DNA of 64,000 nt from Bauldia sp965232525 (GTDB lineage Bacteria > Pseudomonadota > Alphaproteobacteria > Rhizobiales > Kaistiaceae): assembly GCF_965232525.1 (NCBI RefSeq), contig NZ_OZ246980.1, positions 186,001 through 250,000 of the forward strand, written 5' to 3'. The notes beneath the pieces were generated by a model. It had not been told where the DNA came from. It made no database searches and saw nothing but the letters and a program-made list of their open reading frames with translations. How positions within the stretch are numbered: the stretch's first letter is position 1; each line of letters begins with the position of its first letter. Both the position numbers and the translations under genes were made by a program. Below are positions 18,026 to 26,490 of the stretch, piece after piece.

Positions 18026-18805
18026 CTAGTCGATCCAGGCGCGCCAGGTGGCTTCGTTGGCGGCCAGCCAATCGGCGACCACGGCCTCGACGGTGCGGCC
18101 CTCGCCGTGGATTTCGGCGAGCATCGCCTCCATCGCGGCGTTCGACATGGTGTAGGCTTGGATCGCCTTATGGGCGCCCGGCCACTTGGTCTTCAGCTCG
18201 GTCGACGCCGCCTTCAGCGCGGCGATCAGCGCCGGCGTGCTTGCCGCGTGCGCCATCTCGAACGGCAGGTCGAGCGCTTCGATCCGCTCAGGATCGAAGC
18301 CGCCCCAGTCGGCCGGGCCGCCGAGATAGAAGCCCTTGGGCGCGCTCTCAGCCGTCGCGAAGGCTTCGGCGCAGGCGGGCTCCTGCAGCGCCCGCCAATC
18401 GGGTAACCCTGGGCAGGCCTCCACCATGTAGGCCGGGAACCACCAGTCCTCCTTCGCGGTCATGCCGGTCGGCCCGAGATTCTCGACCTTCCCCGTCGCT
18501 TCGGCTGCCGCCATCGCTTCGGTGGCGGTGGTCGCCCAGATCTCCATGGCGAGGTCGATCGTGCCGGCTTCCAGCTCCTTGAACTGACCGAGATAGTCGG
18601 CCTGGACGTATGCGACGTCGTATCCCGCCTTCTCCAGCACGCCGCCCATGATTCGCGACGAGACGAACTGGCCGGTCCAGTCGTTGAGTGAAATGCGGAT
18701 CGGGTCGGACGATTCGCCGGATTCCGCTGCCGGCGTCGTCATTGGCACGGCGGCCAGGGCTATCGCCATTGACACCGCCAACAGGACCTTCGATCCACCG
18801 GACAT
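18026..18805 (-). CDS. Substrate-binding protein, glycine betaine/choline type (OpuAC fold), orphan
   Basis: A periplasmic binding protein of the ProX/OpuAC family, which captures quaternary amines for ABC import. From the ATG at 18805 it is 259 aa with a signal peptide (KVLLAVSMAIALAAVP, cleavage near AAES). Family features include ISLNDWTGQFVSSRIMGGVL, a DYLGQFKELEAGTIDLAMEI segment and aromatic residues (EDWWFPAY) suited to a cation-pi pocket. No permease or ATPase gene adjoins it, so it either serves a distant transporter or has another role. The ligand is inferred from the family only. Confidence 0.88.
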   Translation of the reverse strand: MSGGSKVLLAVSMAIALAAVPMTTPAAESGESSDPIRISLNDWTGQFVSSRIMGGVLEKAGYDVAYVQADYLGQFKELEAGTIDLAMEIWATTATEAMAAAEATGKVENLGPTGMTAKEDWWFPAYMVEACPGLPDWRALQEPACAEAFATAESAPKGFYLGGPADWGGFDPERIEALDLPFEMAHAASTPALIAALKAASTELKTKWPGAHKAIQAYTMSNAAMEAMLAEIHGEGRTVEAVVADWLAANEATWRAWID

Positions 18806-18919
18806 GCCCGTCTCCCTTTTCGTCCGTCGCTGAAGGACCGTATCAGGCACGGCACGCCAAAACGATGACGGAATGCGGGGGTTAACCAGCACTTAACCCC
18901 AAGCCGCCACCACGAACCC

Positions 18920-19879
18920 ATGGCCCGAAGGTCCGATCCGACCGCACCGTTCGTTGTCGCCACGCCGGCGCTGGCCAAGCTGGTGGAGCGTTGGCGCAAC
19001 CATCTGGCGCGCGAACGCCGGCTGGCCGACAAGACGGTCGAGGCCTATGCCCGCGACGTCGACCAGTTCCTCGTCTTTCTCACCAGCCATCTCGGCCATC
19101 CCGCCACCCTCGGCGACGTGGCGAAGCTGAAGATCACCGACGTGCGCGCCTTCCTCGCCTCGCGGCGCAACGCCGGCGCGGGCTCGCCCACCGTCAGCCG
19201 CAACATCGCTGGCGTCCGGTCGTTCATCCGCTTCCTCGAGCAGGACGGCGAGGCCGACGGATCGGCGGTGCGGGCGATCCGGCCGCCGCGCCGCAAGCGA
19301 TCGCTGCCCCGGCCATTGACGCCGGAACGGGCCCGCGATGTCGCCGAACCGGCCAATGCCATGGACGAGGAGCCGTGGATCGCCGCCCGCAACGCCGCCG
19401 TGCTGACCCTGCTTTACGGTTGTGGGTTGCGCATTTCCGAGGCGCTAGCCCTGACTCGCAGCGAAGCCCCACGCGGCGATGGGGCCGCGCTCCGGATCCG
19501 CGGCAAGGGCGGCAAGGAACGGCTGGTGCCGGTCCTGCCGGTGGTCGGCGAAGCGATCGCCGCGTATCTGCGGCTTTGCCCCTATGCGCCCGGACCGGAC
19601 GGACCGCTGTTCCTCGGCGCCCGCGGCGGACCGCTGAACCCGAGGATGATCCAGCGGGCGATGGTCAGGCTCCGTTCGGCGCTCGGCCTGCCCGATACGG
19701 CGACGCCCCACGCCCTCCGCCATTCCTTCGCCACCCATCTGCTTGCCGCCGGGGGCGATCTCCGCACCATTCAGGAGCTGCTTGGCCACGCCAGCCTGTC
19801 CACCACCCAGGTCTATACCGGCGTCGACACCGAGCGGCTGATGGCTGCCTACGACGCCGCCCACCCCCGGGCCCGCTAA
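18920..19879 (+). CDS. xerC: Tyrosine recombinase XerC
   Basis: XerC resolves chromosome dimers at dif with XerD and FtsK. It is 319 aa. An N-terminal SAM-like DNA-binding domain (about 20-110) is followed by the catalytic domain with R171 (GCGLRISEAL), K198 (GKGGKE), H264 and R267 (HALRHSFATHLL), H290 (LLGHASLSTTQ) and Y299 (VYTGVD). All catalytic residues are intact. There are no phage or integron genes nearby, so a housekeeping Xer role is preferred over an integrase. Confidence 0.93.
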   Translation: MARRSDPTAPFVVATPALAKLVERWRNHLARERRLADKTVEAYARDVDQFLVFLTSHLGHPATLGDVAKLKITDVRAFLASRRNAGAGSPTVSRNIAGVRSFIRFLEQDGEADGSAVRAIRPPRRKRSLPRPLTPERARDVAEPANAMDEEPWIAARNAAVLTLLYGCGLRISEALALTRSEAPRGDGAALRIRGKGGKERLVPVLPVVGEAIAAYLRLCPYAPGPDGPLFLGARGGPLNPRMIQRAMVRLRSALGLPDTATPHALRHSFATHLLAAGGDLRTIQELLGHASLSTTQVYTGVDTERLMAAYDAAHPRAR

Positions 19880-20059
19880 GGTCGAGGCCCATAAACAGAG
19901 CAAAATAATTAAGGTGACGACTCCGGTCTCGTGGCGGCGATTTGCCCAGCGACCGAGAGTGCTCGAATAGCATAAATGGCGCGCTATCGTTTCCAGTGGT
20001 CGTACTTTCCGCGCCGCCCGATCCCCCTATACTCATAGAAAAAGACGGACGGCACCCTG

Positions 20060-20101
20060 CTCCGAAATGAGCGGGCGCTCGGCGCGCCGATTATTTCAGA
20101 G
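20060..20101 (+). promoter_or_regulatory. Structured leader before the cysteine-rich exported gene
   Basis: CTCCGAAAT (20060-20068) and ATTTCAGAG (20093-20101) form an inverted repeat with one mismatch, enclosing a smaller GAGC/GCTC hairpin. It lies about 60 bp before the ATG at 20164, in a stretch noticeably richer in A and T than its surroundings. It could be a leader hairpin or an operator. Confidence 0.3.
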
Positions 20102-20163
20102 TGAGAGGGGCTCTTACGCGAGAAAATCGAACGCAACACTGCTGCGAATGGAGGCGGTATCCG

Positions 20164-20571
20164 ATGCTTGCGATGACAAAGATCTTTGGTGCCCTGTTGT
20201 TTGTCCTGGCAATAGGGTTTAGCGAGCAGGCCTTGGCGAAAACGACGAATTATACCTGCAAGAAGGCGACGTGCTCGACGGATGTCGACGTGAAACAACG
20301 CGCAATCAACAACACCAAATTACCAACGACATTTACTATTACGTGTGATCTTCCGGGCTATACGCAACGCGACGTGCCCGACACCGCGACGTGCTCCAAG
20401 GCGTCCAATTCAGTCGTCTCCAGCTGTCATCCGGTCCGGACAGGCAATCGATTCGCCTATTTTCATGTTTACTTCAACCAGGGCTCGAAAAATGCCCATG
20501 GCAACGTCAGTGTATACGTCAAATGTCCGCCGCCGCCCCCGGATGACGGCCGCGACGAACTGGTGAATTGA
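20164..20571 (+). CDS. Small cysteine-containing exported protein, unknown
   Basis: A 135-aa protein starting at 20164 with GGAGG nine bases upstream. It has a signal peptide (LAMTKIFGALLFVLAIGFS, cleavage near ALA) and a mature part with seven cysteines, likely disulfide-bonded in the periplasm or outside the cell, ending in a proline run (KCPPPPPDDGRDE). Base composition is lower in GC than neighbouring genes, a possible sign of transfer. I recognise no family. It stands alone between xerC and a minus-strand hypothetical gene. Confidence 0.7.
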   Translation: MLAMTKIFGALLFVLAIGFSEQALAKTTNYTCKKATCSTDVDVKQRAINNTKLPTTFTITCDLPGYTQRDVPDTATCSKASNSVVSSCHPVRTGNRFAYFHVYFNQGSKNAHGNVSVYVKCPPPPPDDGRDELVN

Positions 20572-20789
20572 TAGGCCGACGAAAGCAACGACGCGCTGTT
20601 TGAAGACGTTGCTGCTCTGGCCGCGCTTGCGACATGCATCGCAGCGAGCCCGGCAGCATGAGCGACACCAGACTACACATGCTAGGTTGAATCCTGCCGG
20701 GCCAGCATCGATTGGAAAAAGCCCCACGAAGCTTAAAATTACCTGCAAAATCGACCGGGCGGTTGATGGCGGCCTACAACGCGGCTCAC

Positions 20790-21209
20790 CTACGAGCTCG
20801 TCAAGTCGTCGCGGCCTTGGCCTGCCGGGATGTCAGGCGTGTTAAGTTTCTCGCGCGCCTCTTCAACGGACTCGCGCACGGCCAACCCTAGCTGAGGCGA
20901 GAACTTCAGGACAGAATGTGCGTTGTCGTGATGGAAAACGGGATTGGCCGCCTCCACCTCGTTCACCTTAGCGACATTCACTGCCGGGCGAATTGATCCT
21001 TCAGGAGCGGTGAAGAGGGAAAGTGAAATACCGGCCGTCGAGAACTTCGATGTCAAAGCCGCCATTGTCTCCGACGCATAGAGGCGAGTTGAACCGATGC
21101 GGAGCATCACCGTTCCGGCTATCTCCCAGTCGAACGCCTCCCGCATCCATAGCAAACTAACGGGCCGAACATACTCGACGTCGCCTCCCGGCATCTGGAT
21201 AACAATCAT
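20790..21209 (-). CDS. Conserved-looking cytoplasmic protein, unknown
   Basis: A 139-aa protein from the ATG at 21209, which follows a strong GGAGGAGCGAGGA ribosome site; the frame extends further but without one. No signal or membrane segment. It shows a mix of short strands and helices (SLLWMREAFDWEIAGTVMLR, then SETMAALTSKFSTAGISLS). The C-terminal tail is polar. It is a single gene with no functional partner evident. I do not recognise the family. Confidence 0.6.
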   Translation of the reverse strand: MIVIQMPGGDVEYVRPVSLLWMREAFDWEIAGTVMLRIGSTRLYASETMAALTSKFSTAGISLSLFTAPEGSIRPAVNVAKVNEVEAANPVFHHDNAHSVLKFSPQLGLAVRESVEEAREKLNTPDIPAGQGRDDLTSS

Positions 21210-21299
21210 TCCTCGCTCCTCCAGTCTGTGCCTGGCGCGAAAGTGTACGCCGACGGTCACTATCTGAAAAGTTGCGCATTCGCTGAACCACCGATGAAC

Positions 21300-21418
21300 G
21301 TCCGCTTCAGGCTGACTTCAGCGGGGCCTCGGTAGGGTCGGCGGCGAATGGAGGCGTTTCTCCCCAGCCTTCATTCTCTCTCCTCCCAAACTCGGGCTCG
21401 CTTGCGGGCCCGTTTTTT
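21300..21418 (+). ncRNA. Candidate trans-acting small RNA with CTCCTCCC motif and strong terminator
   Basis: A 400-bp gap between a minus-strand gene and a plus-strand gene ends in an isolated plus-strand terminator. CGGGCTCG and CGGGCCCG pair over 8 bp (one G-U) with a CUUG tetraloop at 21393-21412, followed by six Ts. Just upstream lies an unpaired CTCTCCTCCC (21378-21387), an anti-Shine-Dalgarno sequence like those of the CCUCCUCCC small RNAs of Alphaproteobacteria. A small GGAG/CTCC hairpin precedes it. The 5' end is a guess. Confidence 0.4.
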
Positions 21419-21612
21419 CTTGCCGCGTTACGTTCGGATCGTGCTAGATGGCCGTCATGTCCGTAACCCGTACCGAACTCTGGCAGATTATCGCGCGCGT
21501 CTCGCGCAGCGGCTGATGTCTTGACACCGGCCGGCGCGCAGCGATCGCGCCGGTTTGCTTCCTCGATGCCATCGCCCAGACTGCCGACCGCCGAACCCAA
21601 AAGGCGATCGCC

Positions 21613-22617
21613 ATGGCTGTCCATCGTCCTGAACCGGCACCGCCGACTGCCCCGGCCGACACGCCACCGCTCCCCGTCAGCGCCGGGCCGCACCCCACCG
21701 GCTATCGGGAAATGGGGTACGTCTTCGCCGCCGTGGGCGCGCTGGCGTTTTCGACCAAGGCGGTCGTGATCAAGCTCGCCTATGAGGAGACGATCGATCC
21801 GGAAACGCTGTTGGCGCTGCGCATGGCCTTTGCGATGCCGTTCTATCTGGTCATCGGCGCGCTGTCGGTTCGGGACCATCGTCGCGAAGACCGGCCGCTA
21901 CCGAACTGGCGGCAGATCGCCGGGGCGGCCGCTGTCGGGCTGCTCGGCTACTGGTTCGCCAGCTACATGGACTTTCTCGGACTGGTGTACATCACCGCCC
22001 AGTTCGAGCGGCTGATCCTGTTCACCTATCCGATGTTCGTGGTCATCTTCGGCGCGCTGTTCTTCAAGCAGCCGATCCGCGCTCACACGGTGGCCGGCAT
22101 CGCCATCAGTTACGCCGGCCTCGCCGCCATCTTCGGCGAGAAGCTGACCAGCCTCGGCAGCGACGTGGTGCTCGGCGCCACCTTCGTCCTTTTGGCGGCG
22201 ATTGCCTTCGCCCTCTATCAGCTCGTTGCCAAACCGCTGATCCAGGTCATCGGCCCGCGCCTGTTCACCTGCATTGCCATGAGTGGCGCCGCGGCCGGCG
22301 CCTTCATTCAGTTTTTTCTGACCCAACCGGCTTCCGCGCTGATCGTCTCGCCGCTGATGATCGGCTACGCGATCATGCTCGCCGTCGGCGCGACCGTACT
22401 CCCATCGTTTTTCCTCAATGCCGCGCTGCACCGGATTTCGGCGCAGGCGAACGCCACGATCGGCACCCTGTCGCCGGTGATGACCATCGTGCTCGCCGTG
22501 CTGATCCTCGGCGAAACCCTGACCACCGTCGACGTCATCGGCACGGCACTGGTGCTCGCCGGGGTCGGCTGGTTCACCTTCGCTGACCAGCGCGCCAAGC
22601 GGGACGGGACAAGCTGA
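21613..22617 (+). CDS. DMT superfamily transporter, EamA type
   Basis: A 334-aa inner-membrane protein with a proline-rich cytoplasmic lead (about 35 residues) and then about ten hydrophobic helices in two EamA halves; LVYITAQFERLILFTYPMFV falls in the first half and INATIGT-like NATIGTLSPVMTIVLAVLIL in the second. EamA proteins export or import metabolites such as amino acids. The substrate cannot be told from sequence. It stands alone with no regulator beside it. The ATG at 21613 is the most upstream plausible start; initiation nearer residue 36 is possible. Confidence 0.88.
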   Translation: MAVHRPEPAPPTAPADTPPLPVSAGPHPTGYREMGYVFAAVGALAFSTKAVVIKLAYEETIDPETLLALRMAFAMPFYLVIGALSVRDHRREDRPLPNWRQIAGAAAVGLLGYWFASYMDFLGLVYITAQFERLILFTYPMFVVIFGALFFKQPIRAHTVAGIAISYAGLAAIFGEKLTSLGSDVVLGATFVLLAAIAFALYQLVAKPLIQVIGPRLFTCIAMSGAAAGAFIQFFLTQPASALIVSPLMIGYAIMLAVGATVLPSFFLNAALHRISAQANATIGTLSPVMTIVLAVLILGETLTTVDVIGTALVLAGVGWFTFADQRAKRDGTS

Positions 22618-22781
22618 TCAAAGGCGAAAGCGTGACCGCCAGGTCGGCACTCTTACGCATTTCGGCTGAATTCGGCGGTTTTTCGTGCCTCCAGAACAGG
22701 CTTGCCAAGCCGCCTCCGGTCCCGCAAGCTTCGTATCAGCGCCCGGAACGGTCCGGGCGGTCGAAAAACCGGAGGACTTTG

Positions 22782-23009
22782 ATGCGCATCGTTACCACCT
22801 CCGTCGTGGCGCTTGCCGCTGCTGGCGTTTTCGCGGTCGGTTCGGCCTCGGCCTGCGAATGGCAGAAAAACGTCACCGCTTCCGTCGTGCCGGAAACGGC
22901 TCAGGAAGAGATGGCCACGCCGGCGACCGAGATCGATCCGGTGAGGCTCGCCGAACTCCAGGACGCGGCCATCGTCCCGCGCAAGCCGGAAGAAGTCGAA
23001 GCCGAGTAA
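22782..23009 (+). CDS. Small exported protein, unknown
   Basis: A 75-aa protein starting at the ATG at 22782 after GGAGGA. The signal peptide (VTTSVVALAAAGVFAVGSAS, cleavage after SASA) releases a mature peptide of about 50 acidic residues with a single cysteine near its N-terminus (CEWQKNVTASVVPE). The longer frame upstream has no ribosome site. A strong terminator follows immediately, so this is probably a monocistronic, well-expressed gene. No family recognised. Confidence 0.7.
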   Translation: MRIVTTSVVALAAAGVFAVGSASACEWQKNVTASVVPETAQEEMATPATEIDPVRLAELQDAAIVPRKPEEVEAE

Positions 23010-23024
23010 GGCTTCGATACCGCT

Positions 23025-24521
23025 TCACTGAGAGCGGCCGGCGGCTGGCCCTTGGGTCGGCCGAGCGGCCGCTTTTCTTTTGGCTGACGTCATCAGCGCG
23101 AAGTAGACGCCGCCGGCGATCGCCGCGCCGAGCACCCAGTCGAAGCCGGCGGGCACGGCAAACCCGGGATGCCAGACCGACGCGATCGAGCAGGCCGCGC
23201 CGACCGCCAGCGCGATGACGCCGCGCATGTTCCAACCTGCGGTGTAGTAGTAGGCACCACCGGGATCGGCGGAATAGAGCTGCTCCACATCGACGTGCTG
23301 CCGCTTGATGACATAGTAGTCGCAGATCATCACCCCATAGGCGGGCGCCACGAGGGCTGCCAGGGTGTTGACAAAACCGACGACGCCGATCTGGTTGATC
23401 ACCGACACCCAGAACGCACCGACGACAAAGGCGATCGACGCGGCGATGATGCCGCCGAGGCGGAAGCTGATTTTTGCCGGCATCAGGTTCGAGATGTCGT
23501 TGGCCGCCGGCACGAAGTTCGAAACGACGTTGATGCCCACGGTGGCAACGAAGAAGGTCAGCGCCGCGACAATGGTCAGCGCGACGTTGTCGACCCGCTC
23601 GACCATCTGCGTCGGATCGGTCAGCCGTTCGCCGAACACGACCACCGTCCCGGCGGTCACCAGCAGCGCGATCAGCGAGAAGAAGGCGAGCCCGACCGGA
23701 ATGCCGAGGACATTGCCGAGCCGCATCGCCGACGTCGACCGCACATAGCGGGAGAAGTCGCCGAAGTTGAGCATCACCGCGGCGAAGTAGGCGATCATCG
23801 TCCCGACGACGGCAAGGAACGCGGCAAAGGTTCCGCCGGCATAGGTACCGTTTCCCGCGAAGATCGTTCCGGCCGACGCCAGCATGGCGTCGCCAGCCCG
23901 CGTCCAGAGCACGACCGTGAGCGCAATCATCACCGCGTAGACGGCCGGTGCCGCCCAGTTGAGAAAGACCCGGATCCATTCGATCCCGCGCCAGAACAGC
24001 GCCATCTGGAACGCCCAGACGATGACGAACGCAAACCAGTCGACCACGGTGAGGCCGAGCAGCGTCGACGTGCTCGATGTTTCGACGAAAGCGCGGATCA
24101 GCAGGGCGACGGCGGTCGAGGCGATATAGGTCTGCGCGCCATACCAGAAAATCGCGACCATGCCACGCACCAGGGCCGGCAGGTTGGCGCCGCGCACGCC
24201 CATGCTCACCCGCGCCATCACCGGATAGGGAATGCCGTAGCGGACGCTCGGAATGCCCGAGAGATTGACGAAAAACGCGATGATCACCCCGGCGACCAAG
24301 ATCGCCGCGAACACCAGCCAGCCGTTCAGGCCGTAGGTGAGGAACAGCGACGCGGCCAGCGTGTAGCCGAACAGACTCTGGACACTGTTCGACCAGACGC
24401 TGAAGATCTCGAACCAGCCCCAGTTCCGCCGCGCCGGCGGCACCGGTGCCAGATCGGCGTTGGTGAGGGTCGGATCGCCGGCCCGCAGGGGCACGTCCGC
24501 GCTACGGGCGACCTCCGGCAT
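23025..24521 (-). CDS. NCS1-family nucleobase/vitamin:cation symporter
   Basis: A 498-aa inner-membrane transporter of the cytosine permease/NCS1 family, which imports purines, pyrimidines, hydantoins, allantoin or thiamine. It shows the N-terminal FEIFSVWSNSVQSLFGYTLA region, about twelve hydrophobic helices, SVRYGIPYPVMARVSMGVRG and the conserved MLNFGDFSRYV stretch. No catabolic enzyme for any of these substrates adjoins it, so the ligand is open. Its last codons overlap the opposing terminator at 23034. It lies 19 bp downstream of lpd and could be co-transcribed with it. Confidence 0.9.
   Translation of the reverse strand: MPEVARSADVPLRAGDPTLTNADLAPVPPARRNWGWFEIFSVWSNSVQSLFGYTLAASLFLTYGLNGWLVFAAILVAGVIIAFFVNLSGIPSVRYGIPYPVMARVSMGVRGANLPALVRGMVAIFWYGAQTYIASTAVALLIRAFVETSSTSTLLGLTVVDWFAFVIVWAFQMALFWRGIEWIRVFLNWAAPAVYAVMIALTVVLWTRAGDAMLASAGTIFAGNGTYAGGTFAAFLAVVGTMIAYFAAVMLNFGDFSRYVRSTSAMRLGNVLGIPVGLAFFSLIALLVTAGTVVVFGERLTDPTQMVERVDNVALTIVAALTFFVATVGINVVSNFVPAANDISNLMPAKISFRLGGIIAASIAFVVGAFWVSVINQIGVVGFVNTLAALVAPAYGVMICDYYVIKRQHVDVEQLYSADPGGAYYYTAGWNMRGVIALAVGAACSIASVWHPGFAVPAGFDWVLGAAIAGGVYFALMTSAKRKAAARPTQGPAAGRSQ
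23034..23081 (+). terminator. Strong intrinsic terminator
   Basis: GCGGCCG (23034) pairs with CGGCCGC ending at 23072, the stem continuing inward through GGCTGGCCC/GGGTCGGCC with G-U pairs and a very short loop, followed by TTTTCTTTT. It ends the transcript of the small exported gene 25 bp upstream. Unusually it lies inside the 3' coding end of the opposing NCS1 gene. Confidence 0.8.
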
Positions 24522-24540
24522 GCGCGCCCCCGGCTGGCGA

Positions 24541-25941
24541 TCACATATGGATCGGCTTGAACCAGGCGGCGAGCGCGGCTTCCTTTACCGCTTCCGACAG
24601 GGTCGGATGGGCGTGGCAGGTGCGGGCCAGATCCTCGGCCGACCCGGCGAACTCCATCAGCACCGAGGCTTCGGCGATCAGCTCGCCGGCATAGGGCCCG
24701 ACGATGTGAACGCCGAGCACCCGGTCTGTCTTCGCCTCGGCAAGCACCTTAACGAAGCCGTCCTTTTCCAGCAGCGCCCGCGCCCGGGCATTGGCCGAGA
24801 ACGGATACTTGCCCGCCCTGTAGTCGACCCCGTCCGCCTTCAGCTCCTCCTCGGTCCTGCCGACCGAGGCGATCTCCGGTGCGGTATAGACCACGTTGGG
24901 GATCACGCCATAGTTCACATGACCGGCCTGACCGGCGATGATCTCGGCGACGGCGCCCCCCTCGTCCTCGGCCTTGTGGGCGAGCATCGGCCCGTGGATC
25001 ACGTCGCCGAGCGCGTAGATGCCCTCGACGCTGGTCCGGTAGTGGGCGTCGACCGCCACCCGGCCGCGGTCGTCCATGGCGATTCCCGCTTCGGCGAGGC
25101 CCAGGCCTCCGGTGTAGGGCCGTCGCCCGATCGAGACGAGGACGATATCCGCGGCCAGCGTCTCGCTGTCGCCGCCGGCGGCGGGTTCGATCGTCACCTT
25201 CAGCGCCTTGCCGGAGGGCTTGGCCGCGGTCACTTTGCTGCCGAGCTTGAAGCCGATCCCCTGCTTTCCGAAGATGCGCTGCGCCTGCCGCGCCGTGTCG
25301 CCATCGATGCCCGGGAGGATGCGGTCGAGGAATTCGACGACGGTGACCTCGCTGCCGAGCCGCCGCCACACCGAGCCGAGTTCGAGGCCGATCACCCCGG
25401 CGCCGACCACCAGCAGCCGCTTCGGCACCGATGGCAGTTCCAGCGCCCCGGTCGACGACACGATCCGCTTCTCGTCGATGTCGATCCCCGGCAGCGGCGT
25501 CGACTCCGAGCCAGAGGCGATCACGATCGCCTTAGCCTCGACGGTCGCGGTCACGCCGTCATCGCCGGTGACCTCGACCTTGCCGGGCCCGGCGATCTTC
25601 CCGGTCCCGCGCACGGCATCGATCTTGTTCTTCTTGAACAGGAATTCGACGCCGGAGGTGTTGGAATCGACCACCGACTGCTTGTGGGCCATCATCGCCG
25701 GCAGGTCGAGTTTCGGCTTGGTGACCTTGATCCCGAAGTCGGCGAACTTATGCCCGGCCACCTCGAACATCTCCGAGGTATGGAGCAGCGCCTTGGAGGG
25801 AATGCAGCCGACATTGAGGCAGGTACCGCCGAGGGTCGCGTCCTTTTCGATGACGGCGACCTTCAGCCCGAGCTGTGCCGCGCGGATCGCGCAGACATAA
25901 CCGCCGGGCCCGCTGCCGATAACGGCGAGATCATAGGACAT
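24541..25941 (-). CDS. lpd: Dihydrolipoyl dehydrogenase (E3)
   Basis: This FAD flavoenzyme reoxidises the dihydrolipoyl groups of the 2-oxoglutarate dehydrogenase complex, passing electrons to NAD. It is 466 aa from the ATG at 25941 (GAGG nine bases upstream). It has the FAD-binding GSGPGGYVCAIRAAQ, the redox disulfide GGTCLNVGCIPSKAL, the NAD-binding GAGVIGLELGSVW and the C-terminal catalytic HAHPTLSEA. It belongs with sucA and sucB but is separated from sucB by two small genes. Pyruvate dehydrogenase genes are not in the window. Confidence 0.97.
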   Translation of the reverse strand: MSYDLAVIGSGPGGYVCAIRAAQLGLKVAVIEKDATLGGTCLNVGCIPSKALLHTSEMFEVAGHKFADFGIKVTKPKLDLPAMMAHKQSVVDSNTSGVEFLFKKNKIDAVRGTGKIAGPGKVEVTGDDGVTATVEAKAIVIASGSESTPLPGIDIDEKRIVSSTGALELPSVPKRLLVVGAGVIGLELGSVWRRLGSEVTVVEFLDRILPGIDGDTARQAQRIFGKQGIGFKLGSKVTAAKPSGKALKVTIEPAAGGDSETLAADIVLVSIGRRPYTGGLGLAEAGIAMDDRGRVAVDAHYRTSVEGIYALGDVIHGPMLAHKAEDEGGAVAEIIAGQAGHVNYGVIPNVVYTAPEIASVGRTEEELKADGVDYRAGKYPFSANARARALLEKDGFVKVLAEAKTDRVLGVHIVGPYAGELIAEASVLMEFAGSAEDLARTCHAHPTLSEAVKEAALAAWFKPIHM

Positions 25942-25967
25942 GAATTCCAACCTCGGATGTCTTGGGT

Positions 25968-26261
25968 TTAGCTGGCGAGGGTGATGAGTGCCGCCTGTTT
26001 TTCGGCGTCACGGCGAAGGGAATCGGCGCCGAAGTCGACGGTATCCCCGTCGTCATCGATCCAGAAGACGGCGTGGCCGTGCGCCTCCCGCTGAACCGCC
26101 TCGAACCGCTTGGGCGACTCTCGCAGGAAAGCGAATATCGGACCATCGGCGAGCACCGGGCGCAGATCGACGACGCCCTCATAGTCGTCCTCGAACGTTA
26201 GCTGCAGCACCCCGAAGATGACGGGTTTCACGGACCGGATTCTGTGCGTTGTGCCGCTCAT
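25968..26261 (-). CDS. DUF2442-type small protein
   Basis: A 97-aa protein from the ATG at 26261 (CTAGGACGCGATCG upstream). The order RIRSVKPVIFGVLQLTFEDD then LRPVLADGPIFAFLRE and IDDDGDTVDFGADSLRRDAE resembles DUF2442 proteins, which often accompany DUF4160 or toxin-antitoxin-like genes. No such partner is present; it lies between a membrane mini-gene and lpd inside the 2-oxoglutarate dehydrogenase operon. Function unknown. A longer upstream frame crosses the neighbouring gene and is rejected. Confidence 0.75.
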   Translation of the reverse strand: MSGTTHRIRSVKPVIFGVLQLTFEDDYEGVVDLRPVLADGPIFAFLRESPKRFEAVQREAHGHAVFWIDDDGDTVDFGADSLRRDAEKQAALITLAS

Positions 26262-26271
26262 CGATCGCGTC

Positions 26272-26490
26272 CTAGCTCTCCCGCCGCCGGCCGAGCCGGC
26301 CGACCAGCCGCCCGGCGAGGAATACGATCGCGCCGACGCCGGCGAAGGTGGCGGTCGAGACCAAGGGATCGCCGAGATCGCGGCGGAACCAGGCGACGAA
26401 CGCGGCGAACCACAGAATCGATGCGACGACAACGGAACCCCAGGCGAGGTGATCGGCGATACCGGGAACCGATGGCCCGCCGTGGCTCAC
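26272..26490 (-). CDS. Small two-helix membrane protein coupled to sucB
   Basis: A 72-aa protein with two predicted transmembrane helices (about 15-32 and 45-62) and a basic C-terminus (GRLVGRLGRRRES). It begins with a GTG that overlaps the sucB stop by 4 bp (GTGA), a typical coupling arrangement, and ends 10 bp before the DUF2442 gene. I recognise no family. Position implies co-expression with the 2-oxoglutarate dehydrogenase complex; a role in membrane tethering is speculation. Confidence 0.7.
   Translation of the reverse strand: MSHGGPSVPGIADHLAWGSVVVASILWFAAFVAWFRRDLGDPLVSTATFAGVGAIVFLAGRLVGRLGRRRES

Noticed and set aside
18920..19879. Phage or integron integrase
   Set aside because: The tyrosine recombinase has XerC length and residues, and no phage, cassette or attachment-site features are near.
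24460..25971. 503-aa frame antisense to lpd
   Set aside because: Shadow of the third-codon GC of lpd; rich in R, D, G and H with no domain pattern.
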